From positions 559,383 to 623,382 of the forward strand of contig BCKL01000011.1 of NCBI GenBank assembly GCA_001600635.1: DNA of 64,000 bases. The letters run 5' to 3'. Each line of letters begins with the position of its first letter. Position 1 is the first letter of the stretch. The notes under the pieces are model-generated. The model did no database searches. It worked only from the letters and a program-made list of their open reading frames with translations, and was not told the DNA's origin. Positions 33,342 through 44,753 of the stretch are shown one piece after another. A program made the position numbers and the translations under genes. The stretch comes from Leucosporidium creatinivorum (lineage: Eukaryota; Basidiomycota; Microbotryomycetes; Leucosporidiales; Leucosporidiaceae).

Positions 33342-34688
33342 ATGGCCCACCTCCAAGCTGAGCGCATCGCCGAACGCATGGCTGCTCTGCGCGGAAGGAT
33401 CTTGGACCGTCAGATCCTGGACTGTCACCGCATCATGCAGGCTCCTCCTCCCATCAGGCCTTACTCGGATGCCTACGAACTCACGCCGGTGCAGCTGCGC
33501 GGCATCGTCACTATCCTCCAAGACGCCAGCCTCGCCGAGATGGAGCCGGAAGCCGTCAGTCTCGACAACGACGAGACGATCTGCAGCGACTACACCTCCG
33601 ACGACGACTGCGAGTGGCCATCCTCAGGATCGGAATCTTCGGATTCTTCCATTCCTCCCCTCGTACCCATCGACTCGTCTTTTTCGACCATCACCGAACT
33701 GGATGTCGACGAGGAGGCCGATCTCGGCGGCAAGACTTTCGCCTTCCCCCCCACCGCCTCGCAATGCGCCATCTACCACGCTCGTCACAGCGCATCTATC
33801 CCCTCTACTACCGCCCTTAAGCCCCTCCACAACGCCCTCCTCTGGCTCTTCCCTGACGAGGAGTTCGACTCGGCTTCCTTCCCCTTCGAGCACCCCGAGC
33901 AGAGTGAGCTTCGCACCGGCGCCGCCTCGCTCAAGGACTGCATCTCGTGGTGCACTCCTCCTCACCCCACCCCTCCCACCGTCGCCTCAGCTCCCGCCCT
34001 CGCGCCAGCCCACGGCAACTACGCCCTCTCGGATCTCAGGACGGGCTTCGCCGCGCCGAGGTGGTCTCTCGACTGGCTCGAGGCGGCCGACAAGAATCGC
34101 TCTCCCTTCTATCCCTTCGACACGGCCGCCTACTCATCCAAGAGGGAGACCTACCAGTGGATCCACGGCACGCCTCCCTGCGCTCCTCCTTCGGCGTTCG
34201 ACGACGACGATGACGACGATGACGACGAGGAGGCCGAGCGCGAGTTCCGCATGAACGGTCTATACTTCCAGGAGGACTCGAACGACCACGGATACCTCAT
34301 GCACGGTCGCAAGTACACGGTCAAGGAGCTGGAGACGATCGCTGTCGAATGGTGGTCGACCGCCGACGACTTGTACCTCCAAGGCGAGACCATCTCGCTG
34401 CAGACGGTCACGGAGCTGAGCGCTTTCTGCTGGGAGCAAGCCGGTGAGCTCTTGCCACTCTATCCTCTCTCTCTCTCGCGCGAGCTGATCATCGTCCCTT
34501 CCCTTCTCCTTCCCCTCTTTCCTCCCCACTGCCACATCTTCACACCAGACCGCGCCTACCGCATCGCCACCGTTCTCCAAGCGTTCGAGGACTCGGGACT
34601 CGCCGAGCAGGTTCCCGCTGAGGTCCTTCGCACGCTCGGAGGGAGCTCGGCGCCCTTCAAGCCGACCGAGAGGCGTCGCAGGGCTTAG
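33342..34688 (+). CDS. acidic protein of unknown function with internal repeat
   Basis: The start at 33342 gives MAHLQAERIAERMAALRGRI. The frame is open to the stop at 34688 (448 residues), but a likely 105-nt intron (34444-34548; GTGAGC donor, CACCAG acceptor, CT-rich) is also in frame. If it is removed the protein has about 413 residues. Features are an acidic Ser-rich stretch (CSDYTSDDDCEWPSSGSESS), a run of about nine aspartates near residue 290, and a basic end (ERRRRA). A helix near residues 47-72 (LRGIVTILQDASLAEMEPEA) resembles one near the C-terminus (YRIATVLQAFEDSGLAEQVP), so the two ends may be related modules. No family is recognised. Confidence 0.65.
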   Translation: MAHLQAERIAERMAALRGRILDRQILDCHRIMQAPPPIRPYSDAYELTPVQLRGIVTILQDASLAEMEPEAVSLDNDETICSDYTSDDDCEWPSSGSESSDSSIPPLVPIDSSFSTITELDVDEEADLGGKTFAFPPTASQCAIYHARHSASIPSTTALKPLHNALLWLFPDEEFDSASFPFEHPEQSELRTGAASLKDCISWCTPPHPTPPTVASAPALAPAHGNYALSDLRTGFAAPRWSLDWLEAADKNRSPFYPFDTAAYSSKRETYQWIHGTPPCAPPSAFDDDDDDDDDEEAEREFRMNGLYFQEDSNDHGYLMHGRKYTVKELETIAVEWWSTADDLYLQGETISLQTVTELSAFCWEQAGELLPLYPLSLSRELIIVPSLLLPLFPPHCHIFTPDRAYRIATVLQAFEDSGLAEQVPAEVLRTLGGSSAPFKPTERRRRA

Positions 34689-34830
34689 TCGAGGAGAGTG
34701 GCGATAGGATAAGTGGTAGCGAGGCAATTTAGATTGACTTATTTAGCTCTGAAGTGACTGCCGTCGGTCGAGAGAGAGCGAAGCGAAATGCGGGCGAGGG
34801 GTAGCTCTGGCGAGAAATAATTACAGCACT

Positions 34831-35697
34831 CTACTCCCGCTTGCGCTTGTCCAACTTCTGCTTCTTTGCCTTCCTCTCTCCTCCGCCAGCCGCCGATTCC
34901 TCACCACCCTCTACCACCGGCTTAGGGCCATGGCCATACGCCGCTCCCTTCTTCCTCCACCAAACCTCCGTCCGATTCTTCGACCTCTCCTTAGTCTCCC
35001 CTTGGGCTTCCCACCAATCGCTAGCCAGCTTCTTCATCTTCTCATCCGTCGCATACTCCATGTACTCGACCAACTCCACGCCCTCCTCCTTCGCCAACGC
35101 GACGCTCTCCTCGCCGAGCAGCTTTCGCCTGTACACCGCACGTTTGATGCCCGAGCCGACGATGAGCTGCAAGCATGCTGAGCAGGGAGGGAAGGAGACG
35201 TAGATGGTGGAGCCTTCGAGGGAGATGCCTTGGCGAGCGGCGAGGGTGATGCAGCGAGCCTCGGCGTGGGCTTCCGGGTGCTTGTGGTTGACGGTGAGGC
35301 CGGGGCAGGGGAGAGGAGTGTTGTTTGAGTGGAGGATGATAGCTGGTGGTGGTGCGGGCGTGGCTCCATCCTCGAGGATGGGCACGATGGCGGGTTCGGC
35401 GGAAGGGGCGGTGATAATTGCTGCCATGTTGCCTCGACGAGAGATTGAGAGGCGCGTGTAGATCAGAGTGTGGGTCATGAAGTTGTCGTCGGTCGACATG
35501 GTGGGGTCCCAGGTGTATGCTGGTAGGACGTTGGTCGCGAAGGGGTCGTCGGGGAAGAGGTCCACCTCGGCGGGAGGCTCTGCAGGCGTAGCAGCGTGCT
35601 CTGCGGTGGTCACTGGGGGCACAGCAGCAGGAGACTCGACAGTTGCGACGATTACGGTAGGTGCGGCCTCAGTAGCTGGGGCAACGGCGGGCTCCAT
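34831..35697 (-). CDS. cytidine/dCMP deaminase-fold protein
   Basis: One coding exon of 288 residues starts at 35697 (MEPAVAPATEAAPTVIVA). The zinc site of the deaminase superfamily is visible: HPEAHAEARCITLAARQG supplies the His and proton-shuttling Glu, and FPPCSACLQLIVGSGIKR supplies the two Cys of PCxxC. The Ala/Pro-rich N-terminal 60 residues are probably disordered, and the Lys/Arg-rich end (RKAKKQKLDKRKRE) is a likely nuclear signal. The residues fit dCMP or free-nucleotide deaminases better than tRNA Tad2/Tad3, but the substrate cannot be fixed. A 5' UTR intron just upstream (GTGAGC to CTCTGCAG) keeps any upstream frame from mattering. It is convergent with the gene at 33342. Confidence 0.78.
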   Translation of the reverse strand: MEPAVAPATEAAPTVIVATVESPAAVPPVTTAEHAATPAEPPAEVDLFPDDPFATNVLPAYTWDPTMSTDDNFMTHTLIYTRLSISRRGNMAAIITAPSAEPAIVPILEDGATPAPPPAIILHSNNTPLPCPGLTVNHKHPEAHAEARCITLAARQGISLEGSTIYVSFPPCSACLQLIVGSGIKRAVYRRKLLGEESVALAKEEGVELVEYMEYATDEKMKKLASDWWEAQGETKERSKNRTEVWWRKKGAAYGHGPKPVVEGGEESAAGGGERKAKKQKLDKRKRE

Positions 35698-36056
35698 GGC
35701 GAACGATGGGAGCTGCAGAGCGAAAGGGTAAGCGACGGAGCTCTTCGGGTGTCTCGCAAGGTGCGCCACAGCAGCAGGAGCACTGATGAATGGGTTTGAA
35801 GACGTGAGAGCTCACCTTGTACCTCTAGTGACTGAGAGCAGACAAGCAGAGAGCTCGAGAAAGCGGGAGAGAAAGGCGCGAGGGTAGCGACGAGGTGAAA
35901 GTGGTGTGTAGTCCTGTAGCGGGCTCTGTAGCTTTTGAGATCCGCGCTTCGAGTCGAGTACAGTCGAATGAGTCGCGACGAGGTGATGGGAGGAGCAAAG
36001 GAGCGCGATCGAGCTCTCCCTCCGACTTCATTTCTCGACTTCGACTCTCGGCCGGG
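35698..36056. other. divergent intergenic region
   Basis: Contains the 5' UTR intron of the deaminase gene and the promoter of the gene at 36057. Nothing else is recognised. Confidence 0.45.
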
Positions 36057-36799
36057 ATGAACGGTGTACGGCAGCGCGAAGACTCCGATGATGAGCAGGA
36101 GCAGAAGCGCGTCAGCCGCCCTACCACTACAGCACCAGAGCCATCGCATTATGCAAGTCGCTCGCGTCCGGAGCTGCTTCAGCTGCCTCCGCCGGCCACA
36201 GCTGACCTGATTACGGTTCAACAGGACATCTACGCAATTCCTTCACACACGCCACCATCACCATTACTCCAATCCGCCTCCTCCCACTTTCAATCCGCCT
36301 CTTTCGTCGTCGTCAACCGAGCTGCTGGTCTCCAATCAGGCTTGGGCGTTCGCTTCGGTCTCGGATGTACACCAGAGCAACCAGCAGTGCTTGCTATGGT
36401 CGCCGACCCGGGGTTCTTCTTGGCACGAGAGCCGAGCTACGACGCGACAAAGGCAGTCCTGCTCGGATGGGTCGAGGAGGAGCGGTTGACCTACTTTGAG
36501 CAAGTGGTGAGGAGCGTGGAGCCACCAATAGTCGAGATGCCGGTGAGTTGAAGCTGCATCAAGCTCGTACGCAAGGACCGAGCTGACCTTCCCTCTCCCT
36601 TCGCAGCCGAAAGGTGGGGAGGTCCTCGACTGGCTGCTGCAGTGCGCTCAGCGATTAGAGTACGAGGGCATCTGCGCCAATGGAGAGCTGCTGCTGGAAG
36701 ACGTCTTGCAGTTGCGCGAGGTGAGCTCCGAGTCGAGGGAGTAGCTGAGCTCGGAGGTTGACTCTCGCTCTCGGCTCACAGGGCTATACACTGGAGTAG
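36057..36799 (+). CDS. unknown protein of about 210 residues
   Basis: Exons 36057-36543, 36607-36720 and 36782-36799 join in frame. The start MNGVRQREDSDDEQEQKR is acidic and polar. The middle reads ASFVVVNRAAGLQSGLGVRF and AVLAMVADPGFFLAREPSYD. The end is VLDWLLQCAQRLEYEGICAN then GELLLEDVLQLREGYTLE and stop. No signal peptide, membrane helix or known motif is seen. The last exon has only six codons, and both flanking introns contain CTGAC or TTGAC. I cannot name the family. It is convergent with SelO, 60 bp apart. Confidence 0.55.
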
Positions 36800-36858
36800 G
36801 ATCGACAGGACTATGTTGTAACAACCAGCAGGATACACATCTACGTTTCGAGCCGAGC

Positions 36859-39272
36859 TCAAGAACTACACGAGCACTGGAAGCCGAGCAGCTCGGCGCT
36901 GCCTACTCCGCACAGCCTCCTCTCCTCCTTGTGCTCCTCGCTCAACACCTCGCACTCCTCCTTCCCAATCTCAACCTCTCCATACGCCTCGAACGGTGCT
37001 CCTGCCATCCGCAACGCCCGCTCGAGCGGGGCGACGCTGCCCTTCTGATGATCGAGCTTTTGGATCGTCTCCTCGAGGACCCACTGCCTCAGCGTGAAGC
37101 GAGGGTTGACGAGGTTCATGCGCAGACGACGGTCGGAAGCCTCGGATGACTCGACGGCGAGGCGGTCCTCGTACTTCTTGAGGAACTTTGTCCAGTCCTC
37201 GCGAGCGGTGGGAGGGAGAGTAGCGGCGGTGGCGTCGGCGGGGAGAAGGTGGTCCAGGAAGGTGGAAAAGTGGGAAGAGGTGGTACTGGCGAACTGGGAG
37301 AGTAGTCGGATGGAGTTGGTGAAGTCGAGCGAATGCAGCTCGAGGAGGTCGAGGAGGTCGGAAATGAGGTCAAAGTCGCCCTTCTGCGCCGTCTCGAAGC
37401 CGAGTCGCTGTGGAGGAGAGTCAAAATCAGCTCAAAGAGGTGGGAGAGAAGAATCCACTGGACTTACTAGCCTCATCAGCCTAGTGTACTCGTTGGTGAA
37501 GGTGCCGACGAACTCGGTCTTGACGTCCTCGAGCTTCTCGACTCCCGCCTTCCTCCAGCCATCCATCCACCCTGCCTCAATGCCACCCTCTCCCCATCCT
37601 TCGTCAACCTCGACGAATCCTGATCCCTTCTGGGTCTCGGCCATATCGAGCTCACATCCGATCATCTCGGCGAGGGCGTCGGCGAGCTTCGTGACGGCGA
37701 ACATGCCCATTGTTGGTTGGTTGCGGAAGCTGTACCGTCCCATGTCGTCGGAATGATTGCAGATGTGGTGAGAGTCGAAGACGTCCCTGCGAGTGGAAAT
37801 CGGGTCAGCCTCGACTCGTCGTATCTCACTTCAGACAGCTCACATGAAGGCGTATGGTCCATAGTCGATGCAAGCGCCAGTGACAGCGATGTTGTCGGTG
37901 TTCATGACACCATGCATGAATCTGGGACAGCACCGGGAAACAAAATCAGCGATGAGCTCGCCGCGAGCTCCGAGAATGCACTTACCCGTAAGCTTGCCAT
38001 CCAGCGATCATGACGGCGTTGCGCTTAGCGACTTCGACAAGAACATTGAGAGCGAGTCCTCGGCCGTTCTTCGAGTCTGGTGGCGGCTGCTTGAACTCGA
38101 ACACCTCGCGGCCGACGAAGCGAGTAAGCGTGCGAAGGCTGTCCCATTCTTGCCGCTTGGACTGGATCTCGAAGTTCTTATACAGCAAAGAAGAGTCAGC
38201 CATCATCCCGAGCGTAGCGCAAAAGCTTACTCACTCCGATGCGAATCCACGACTGAGCAACTCGAGTGACGATGGCGGCCGTCTCAACCGTCTCTCGGCG
38301 AACCTTGACGTCTGGGATGCCAACGAGAGCGAGGGCGCGAGAGGTGGGTAGGTGAAGGGCAGCCATGGCTTCAGCGCCGAGGTACTCCCGGATGCTGGAG
38401 CGGAGGACGGCGAGGCCGTCGGCGAAGCGGGAGTAGGGGGTCCGGCCGGCTCCCTTGAGCTGCAGCTCTAGCGAGGAGAAGCCCGTGGCGTCCTTGACCT
38501 CGGGAGTGGTCGGTGTCGAGACTGGGACCGCGAAAGAGGTCAGCGAGGTGGTTCTGAAGCATCGCCGAGAGGACCCACAGATGCTGATGGCTCGACCATC
38601 TCCGAGCTGACTCGCCCAGCTCCCGAATTGGTGCCCACCGTAGCAGAGGGACCAGGGTGCGAATCCAAGATCTTTCCCTTCTGCCTCCCTGGCCAGCACC
38701 GTCTTGCCGGCAAGCACCTCGATGAGCTGCTCCCTCTCCTTGCTGCCCTCGGCTCCGAGCTCGAGCTGCGGCAGCCACTCCTCAGCGCACTTGCTCGAGA
38801 ACGACAGCAAAGTGGCTTTCGGGAACCTCGAACTCTGCCTAGCGACACTGGAGAAGGCCCTCCCCTTTCCTTCGTCATCGGCGACGACAACATCCGGCGA
38901 AACCTCGTAGCGAGCGAGCGATTCCTCGATGGTGGATGCTGTAGCTTGCACCTCCTGGCCGACACGCTTCTCCTGCTGCTCCTCGGGCTCCTGGATGTCG
39001 TAGGGGAACTCGAGAGGCAGAGGCGAGGTGTAGGTGAAGGCGCCGCCATCGCGGATGCCCCTTGAGCGCCTCAGCATCGAAGGAGGTACAGGATCGCCCT
39101 CCTTTAGAGCTACAGGTCCATTCGAAGCGAGTCCTGCTGGTGGTCTGTACGAGGAGAGGGCGAAGAGCGAGGCGGGGTCGGGGAAGAGAGGATCGGGCTT
39201 CAGGTGGTAGATTGGTGCATGAGGTGAGATGGGCAGCTTGTGAATCGGCTGCTTTTGGAGTTGAGCTACCAT
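36859..39272 (-). CDS. FMP40: SelO/FMP40 protein adenylyltransferase (pseudokinase fold)
   Basis: The motifs of SelO are all present: [87 protein letters not shown] and [13 protein letters not shown], followed by [19 protein letters not shown]. The C-terminus ends in [10 protein letters not shown], with cysteine in the place where some animals carry selenocysteine. SelO binds ATP in flipped orientation and AMPylates mitochondrial proteins under oxidative stress. The ATG at 39272 ([18 protein letters not shown]) is the simplest start. An upstream in-frame ATG at 39458 adds 62 residues with few acids that could serve as a mitochondrial presequence, but it overlaps the end of the arrestin-like gene. 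About six introns are present. Confidence 0.93.
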
Positions 39273-39435
39273 CCGAGTCGGTTTGAAGGGGCGAAGAGAA
39301 GCCACGACGAGCGAGAATGTGGCAAGAGGCAACCCTCCCCAGCTTGCTTCGGCTACGAAGTGGCTCGAGGTGACAAATGCAAGTCGGCCTTTCGCCTTTG
39401 AGAGTGTACGACAACAGATGAGCTTTACATGCGGT

Positions 39436-41469
39436 CTACTCGTAGTCAGGCAGTCCATCGGCCTCTGTACCCTCCGCCGAACCCGTTGACCCCTCAGTCG
39501 CCAGCGCCGAGAAGGAGGGAGTGTCCATCAAATCGCCCGCAAGGATCTGCAATGGTGCACGAAGGGCGTAGAATGATGGTTGCCCGACTGGGTGAATGGT
39601 GACGGAAATAATGTACTGAAGTGAAAGCAAGTCAGCTCGGCAAAACGTCTCGGCGAAGCCAGAAAGCAGACTCACCTCGAGTTCAAAGTTGGGCGTCCGA
39701 GTACTGAGCTGAAGCTCCCTGCACGGCTTCATCCGGTGTCCCTGAGATCCAGGGCCGAGCTCGGTCTGCATAGGAAAGTCAAGCTTGAGGTCGACTCCCT
39801 TGCCTCCACCCTCGAGACGAAGGTGCTGCTTCCCATCTTCCATCTCTCCGACCTTGACCGACGCCCTGCTATCCACCGGTGCAATAGCTTCCATCTGCGT
39901 CGATCCGCCACCCACCTCATTCCACAGCTTCATCTCCACCCGTCGCATCTCTTCCAACCCAAACTGAGGCCGGTCGTCGCGACCGCCTCGGGCGAGCGTG
40001 CGCCGCGAGAGGATGAGGACGACTTTGTCTATGGCTATCGAGCGGAGAGAGATATTGGAAGGAGAGAGCGATGGATTGGTGGAGGTCGACTCGGGGAGGT
40101 TGAAGCTGAGATGGAGGAGGACGGTGAGACTTGAGGCATGTCGGGCGAAGGAGGTGGGAGAAGGGATGGAAGTCTGAAAGAGCAGAGGTCAGCAGGAGTT
40201 GGAGCAAAGGTACACCAAGCGGCTCACCTCGGATCTGACCCAGCCCACTACCCTGCTCAGCCGACTCGACTTGACCGCCATCCGCTTCTCAAACGACATC
40301 CAATGCCCCCTTCCACCCTCCTCTTCCACCAGCACCCCTCGATGCTTCCTTTTGGTCCCCATATTCGATCCTCCCAGCGCCTCATCCCTCGGATCCCTCC
40401 CAAACTGAGGCACGACATCCTCGGTGATGGGTCGGTCGTCCTCGACCTCCTCGATGGGGATGCCCTGCCGACCAGCGACGGCGGCACTCCAGGGCCCGTT
40501 GATATTGGGACGCCAGGAGGAGTAGAGATCTTGAGCATGGTGGTCGAGAGGCTCGAAGGGGAAGGTGATGCGAGAGACGAGGAGTGTGGGAGCGGATTGA
40601 AGGAGGCCGAAGACAGAGGTGGAAGCGGCTTCGTAGGTGGCGGCTCGGAAGGAGGGAAGGTCGTCGTTTAGTGTTGTCGGTGTGGGTGTTGCTGGCTCGG
40701 CGTCCTGGAAGCGAATGAGGACCTCGACGAACCATTCGACGGCGCCCGAGAGACCTTCGGAACCGGGAAGGGAGGAGGGAGGGGTGCGGTCGAAGAGCTG
40801 AAGGTCGCGTCGGCCGCGTGGAGGGTGGAGAGCGACGCTGGAAGAGTTGACGCGGGAGGAGGTGGGAAGAGCGACGGCGAAAGGGAGGGTAATCCGACCA
40901 TCCTCGGTCGGCGGTGGGGGTGGTTCTGCAGCGCGAGTGACGCCGCCTGCGAGCAACGGGAAGTCTCCTTCCACTTCTAGACCGATGTCTGCTAGCTCTC
41001 CTCCACTCCAGACCTCGATGCCCTCGCCGTCGCTTCGATGCCACTCGTCTTTGAGCTCTGAGATCGTCTGTATGGAGCTCGCTGGCTTGAGCTTGGAGAG
41101 AAGCCCGGTCGATTGATCTGGATACACCTGCTGTAGTCGAAGAGAGGTGTAGACCGTCGCGCTGAGCCAGCACGCTCGGACCAGCACACTCGAGATCGCC
41201 TTGGGCTCCTCCGCCACCCGCTCCAGCTCAATGAAGCCTTGCAGCCGTTCACCACTCCTCCAGCATCCGTCGAATCCTCGGTCTGCTCTTCCCTCGCGAT
41301 CCAGGTGAATCTTGACGAGGTAGCCGGACGGATGAGTTCGATCCGGCGCTGTTGCTGTGGTGAAGCGGGTGAGGGGTGACGGAGGTACTGGCTTTGAGCT
41401 GGAGGAGCCGCCTGGTAGTCCCCACGTGGTGCCAGCATGCATTTGAGTCGTCGCTGCTCGGGCGCGCAT
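39436..41469 (-). CDS. arrestin-like beta-sandwich protein
   Basis: Three exons encode about 640 residues from the ATG at 41469. The first part has a beta-strand pattern with [28 protein letters not shown] and [19 protein letters not shown], as in arrestin N-domains, where a coat-like RxxGxIxL strand is typical. Later pieces include [27 protein letters not shown] and [20 protein letters not shown] as the C-terminal sandwich. Fungal alpha-arrestins guide ubiquitin ligases to membrane cargo. I see no clear PPxY motif, so an arrestin-related protein with another role is possible. The stop at 39436 overlaps the optional upstream start of SelO, which runs in the same direction. Confidence 0.55.
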
Positions 41470-42077
41470 GGTCGAGGTGCAGTCGAGGAGTGAGAGAGTC
41501 GAACGACCGGGATTACGAGAGTCGAGGTCTGTGGTTGCTCTCCTACATCTCCCTTCGCTCGACATATTCCTCTGTAGCTCTCCTCTGGCTGTTCCCTTCG
41601 CTTCCTTCTCCCCCCTCCCCGCCTTCGTCGATGGGCCCCCGCCTCCAGGCGAGAGCAGCCCGGCTTTCGACGTTTCGCTCATCTCGCATGGCAGCTATCG
41701 AGCTGCAACTTCTTGTGGTGGTCTGTATGCACCTCTTTCACCCTCCCCTGCTCTGGGATCTACTCTGGACCACATATCGTGCAGCCAGCTCCCGTCCACC
41801 TCCTGCTCGGCGAGGCCTTGTCGACTCTCTCCAAGGGAAGCAGTCCTACCGCCTCCTAGACTCTTCCACCGTATCGAAGCTTCTTTGCGCGCATATTCGT
41901 CACTTTACTAGCTCCTCTCTCGGTCGACCAACGAGGCGATTCGGAGGCAACTGTGACGCACAAAGAGCGACGAGAGCGCGAGGCGGAGAGGAAGTTGACG
42001 GAGCAGCTTGATCTTAGACCACACACTCTACCGTCTAGTCACGTACAGAGCTTCTACAACTCACACCACTCGCTATC
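41470..42077. other. divergent intergenic region
   Basis: Shared 5' region of the arrestin-like and alcohol dehydrogenase genes. It is CT-rich on the plus strand near 41570-41660. No gene is seen. Confidence 0.45.
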
Positions 42078-44227
42078 ATGAACGCCGCTGCCAACGCCCT
42101 GCAATCCGTGCTCGGCGACTTGCCCTCCGCCACTCAGCACAATGCCAACCCGTCTCAAAACGCCGACAAGTTCGCTGATCCCAGTGGAGAGAAGATGCAG
42201 GTGAGTAGCTGCTACGTTCATCTGCTGCACGAGTACCTCACTCACAACTCCGCGCTCGCTCGCTCGCTCGCAGGCTCTCGTCTGGCACGGAAAGAACGAC
42301 GTTCGCATCGACGAGGTCGCCAAGCCTCGCATCGTGGACCCTACCGACGTGCTGGTCAGGGTTACCGGATCGACCGTGTGCGGAAGTGGTGAGTTCAGCC
42401 CGCCTTGCTCTCCTTCGGCGATCGTCCGGCTCACTCTCGTTTGATCCTGCAGACCTTCACCTTCTCCACGGAGCCATCATTCAGCTGAAGAGTGGTGATG
42501 TCCTCGGACACGAGTGTGAGTGCTTCAGCTCGGCGGAAACTCGACCGAAGCTGAGTTCGGCGCTCGCTCTAATTTCCCCTCTCCTCGCCTTGGCCTCCCC
42601 TTCTCGCTCCGCAGACATGGGAGTCGTCGAGGAAGTCGGATCCAAGATCTCCAAGGTCAAGGTCGGAGACCGCGTCGTCGCCTCCTTCAACATTGCCTGC
42701 GGTGACTGCTACTCGTGCAAGAAGAAGCTGTCCTCCATTTGTCCCAACGTCAACGACTCGTCGGTCCAAGAGGCCATGTACGGGAACAAGACCGCTGGAT
42801 TCGTGGGCTACTCTCACTTCACCGGTGGATTCGCTGGAGGACAGTCGGAGTACGTTCGCATGCCCTTCGGAGACGCCAACTTGCTCAAGATCCCCGAGGG
42901 TGTACCCGACGAGACGGCTCTCTACCTTTCTGATGTGCTGTGAGTCGCATGTTGGTTTGCTTGAACGCCGAGAAGGAGCGCTGACTCTGCGCTCGCAGTG
43001 TGACCTCGTACCATCAGGTCATGGACAGCAACGTCAAGGAAGGCGACGTGTACGTTACTGTATTGCTATCTTTCCCCGAGCCTTGCCGACCTGTTATCCT
43101 CCTACAGCGTTGGAATTTGGGGTCTCGGCGCTATCGGTCTCGTTCGCTCCTTCCTCTCGTCTCTCGTCTCGACCCTCGGCTGACCTCTCCCTACCCCCTC
43201 AACAGCTCGCCGCCAAGTGGTGTCTCCTCAAGGGTGCCTCGCGCATCATCGCCATCGACAACGTCCAATGGCGCCTCGACAACGTTCGCGAGAAGCTCGG
43301 TCCCAAGGTCGAGCTGCTGAACTTTGACGAGTTCAAGGACGTGCCGAAGAAGGTCAACGAGATGACTGCCCCTGGAACCCATGGACTTGACCCTACGAGG
43401 CCGGCTGGAGTCGATGTTGCTCTCGAGTGCGCTGCTGGAGAGTACGCCAAGGGCTGGGGACATGCGATTGAGATGGCCGTTGGACTTGGTGCGTGGGAGA
43501 GCTCGGTGTTCTTCTGAGCTGTGCTGACTTCGTTCTCCTTGCAGAGACCGACACGAGCGAGCTGCTTAACGAGATGATGTGAATTTGCGCTGCTCTCGAG
43601 AGACTGAGCGAGCGACCTTAGATCTGGTACTGACCTCTCGCTCCCCTAACAGCATGGCCGTCGTCCCCTTCGGAACCATCGGAATCACCGGAGTCTACGC
43701 TGGCTGTGAGTTGCTCTCGACTTCCGCTCGGCGGCCGCTACATATCCAGCCGAGCTTTCCTTTCGAGCTCAAGTACTGACATCACTGCGCTCCACAGTCA
43801 CCAACCACTTCAACATCGGAGCCGTCATGGAGAAGGGAGTCCGGTAAGCTCGCTTGTCGCCGCCAACTCCTCATCTCAGCCCTTCGTTCGCCGAGCTGAC
43901 ATCTCGGCCCTCCCTCCCACAGCTTCATTGGAAACGGCCAGGCCCCAGTTCACAAGTGGTGGGAGGAGATCCTCAACGACTACCTCATTCCTGGCAAGCT
44001 TGATCCCCGCGAGCTTATCCTCACCCACCGGTACGTCGCTTCTGACCCTCATCTTACGTTGAGCGCTGAGCTCACCCCTGCTTCTCACCCGCAGCATCCC
44101 TCTCGAGGACGTGCCCAAGTGCTATACCCAAATGGACAAGCACCAGAACGGCATCGTCAAGACTTTCGTCGAGACCAAGTTCTCGTCGCCGCCGTCGGCT
44201 GGAGCGCCCGCTGTTACTCGTCTCTGA
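42078..44227 (+). CDS. zinc alcohol dehydrogenase, formaldehyde dehydrogenase-like
   Basis: Twelve exons joined by about eleven short introns give a medium-chain dehydrogenase. The core starts after a 40-residue leader with MQALVWHGKNDVRIDEV. The catalytic zinc ligands are in STVCGSDLHLLHG and GHEYMGVVEEVG. The structural zinc site is CGDCYSCKKKLSSIC. The long insertion GYSHFTGGFAGGQSEYVRMP marks the glutathione-independent formaldehyde dehydrogenase branch. The NAD-binding motif is GIWGLGAIGL. Near the end are GTIGITGVYA and NHFNIGAVMEKGV, then LDPRELILTHRIPLEDV. It probably oxidises formaldehyde or other small alcohols and aldehydes with NAD(P). The last residues AGAPAVTRL are not a standard PTS1, so a cytosolic site is likely. 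Confidence 0.92.
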
Positions 44228-44668
44228 GCTGGAGGAGATTCCACAGCGATAGCATCTTGGAAGCAAATGTAAATAACTTCGTCTGTGAGGTTGGACCTAC
44301 GCGCACTCAGTCGCATGCATGGGTGGAGGGGAGCGAGAGAAACCAGCTCGGCGACGGGCTAGCTGGAGGCGAGACGGGCTGCTTCAGTCTGACGACTCAA
44401 ATCAGACGGTTTGCGGGACAAGTGTGCCTTGTTATCCAGCGCCGGGCGGCTCTGGACGAGTGTAAGCTCGCGCCACGGTCGCCTTGCGCTACTTCTCCCA
44501 GCCCTTGCCTTCGCCGAGCCTACTTCCGGCGCGCGGGAGAGGAGCGACCTGCGAAAAACTCGCCGGGCTGTCCGCGGTCACCCTGCAGGCTCTATGAGGG
44601 AGCACAAGCAAAAGTACAATGCCTCCCAGCCTGCACAGCAGCTGGAGGAAGCAAAAGAGAATCGCCAG
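44228..44668. other. intergenic, no gene recognised
   Basis: Follows the dehydrogenase stop and ends at the tRNA-Pro 3' end. A T4 run for Pol III termination lies at 44653-44656 (plus-strand As). No other feature is supported. Confidence 0.45.
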
Positions 44669-44753
44669 GCCCGAACCCGGGATTGAACCGGGGACCTCGC
44701 CCATGTAGAGAAGAGAACCCTAAGGGCGAATCATGCCACTAGACCATCCGGGC
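44669..44753 (-). tRNA. tRNA-Pro (AGG) with short intron
   Basis: Minus-strand cloverleaf: acceptor GCCCGGA/TTCGGGC, D arm GGTC..GATT, anticodon stem CGCCC/GGGCG with anticodon AGG, and T arm CCCGG-TTCAATC-CCGGG. About 14 nt of intron (TTCTCTTCTCTACA) follow the base after the anticodon, the standard position. The sequence is close to other fungal tRNA-Pro genes, and AGG is the normal inosine-type proline anticodon. Its 5' half is repeated at the right edge of the window. Confidence 0.93.

Noticed and set aside
33088-34254. Plus-strand Ser/Pro/Thr-rich frame of 388 codons
   Set aside because: It is out of frame with the better gene at 33342, low in complexity and begins upstream of the CT-rich promoter tract.
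36859-36880. Selenocysteine in SelO
   Set aside because: The C-terminal site reads CSCSS with ordinary cysteine codons and ends in a normal stop; fungi lack the machinery in general.
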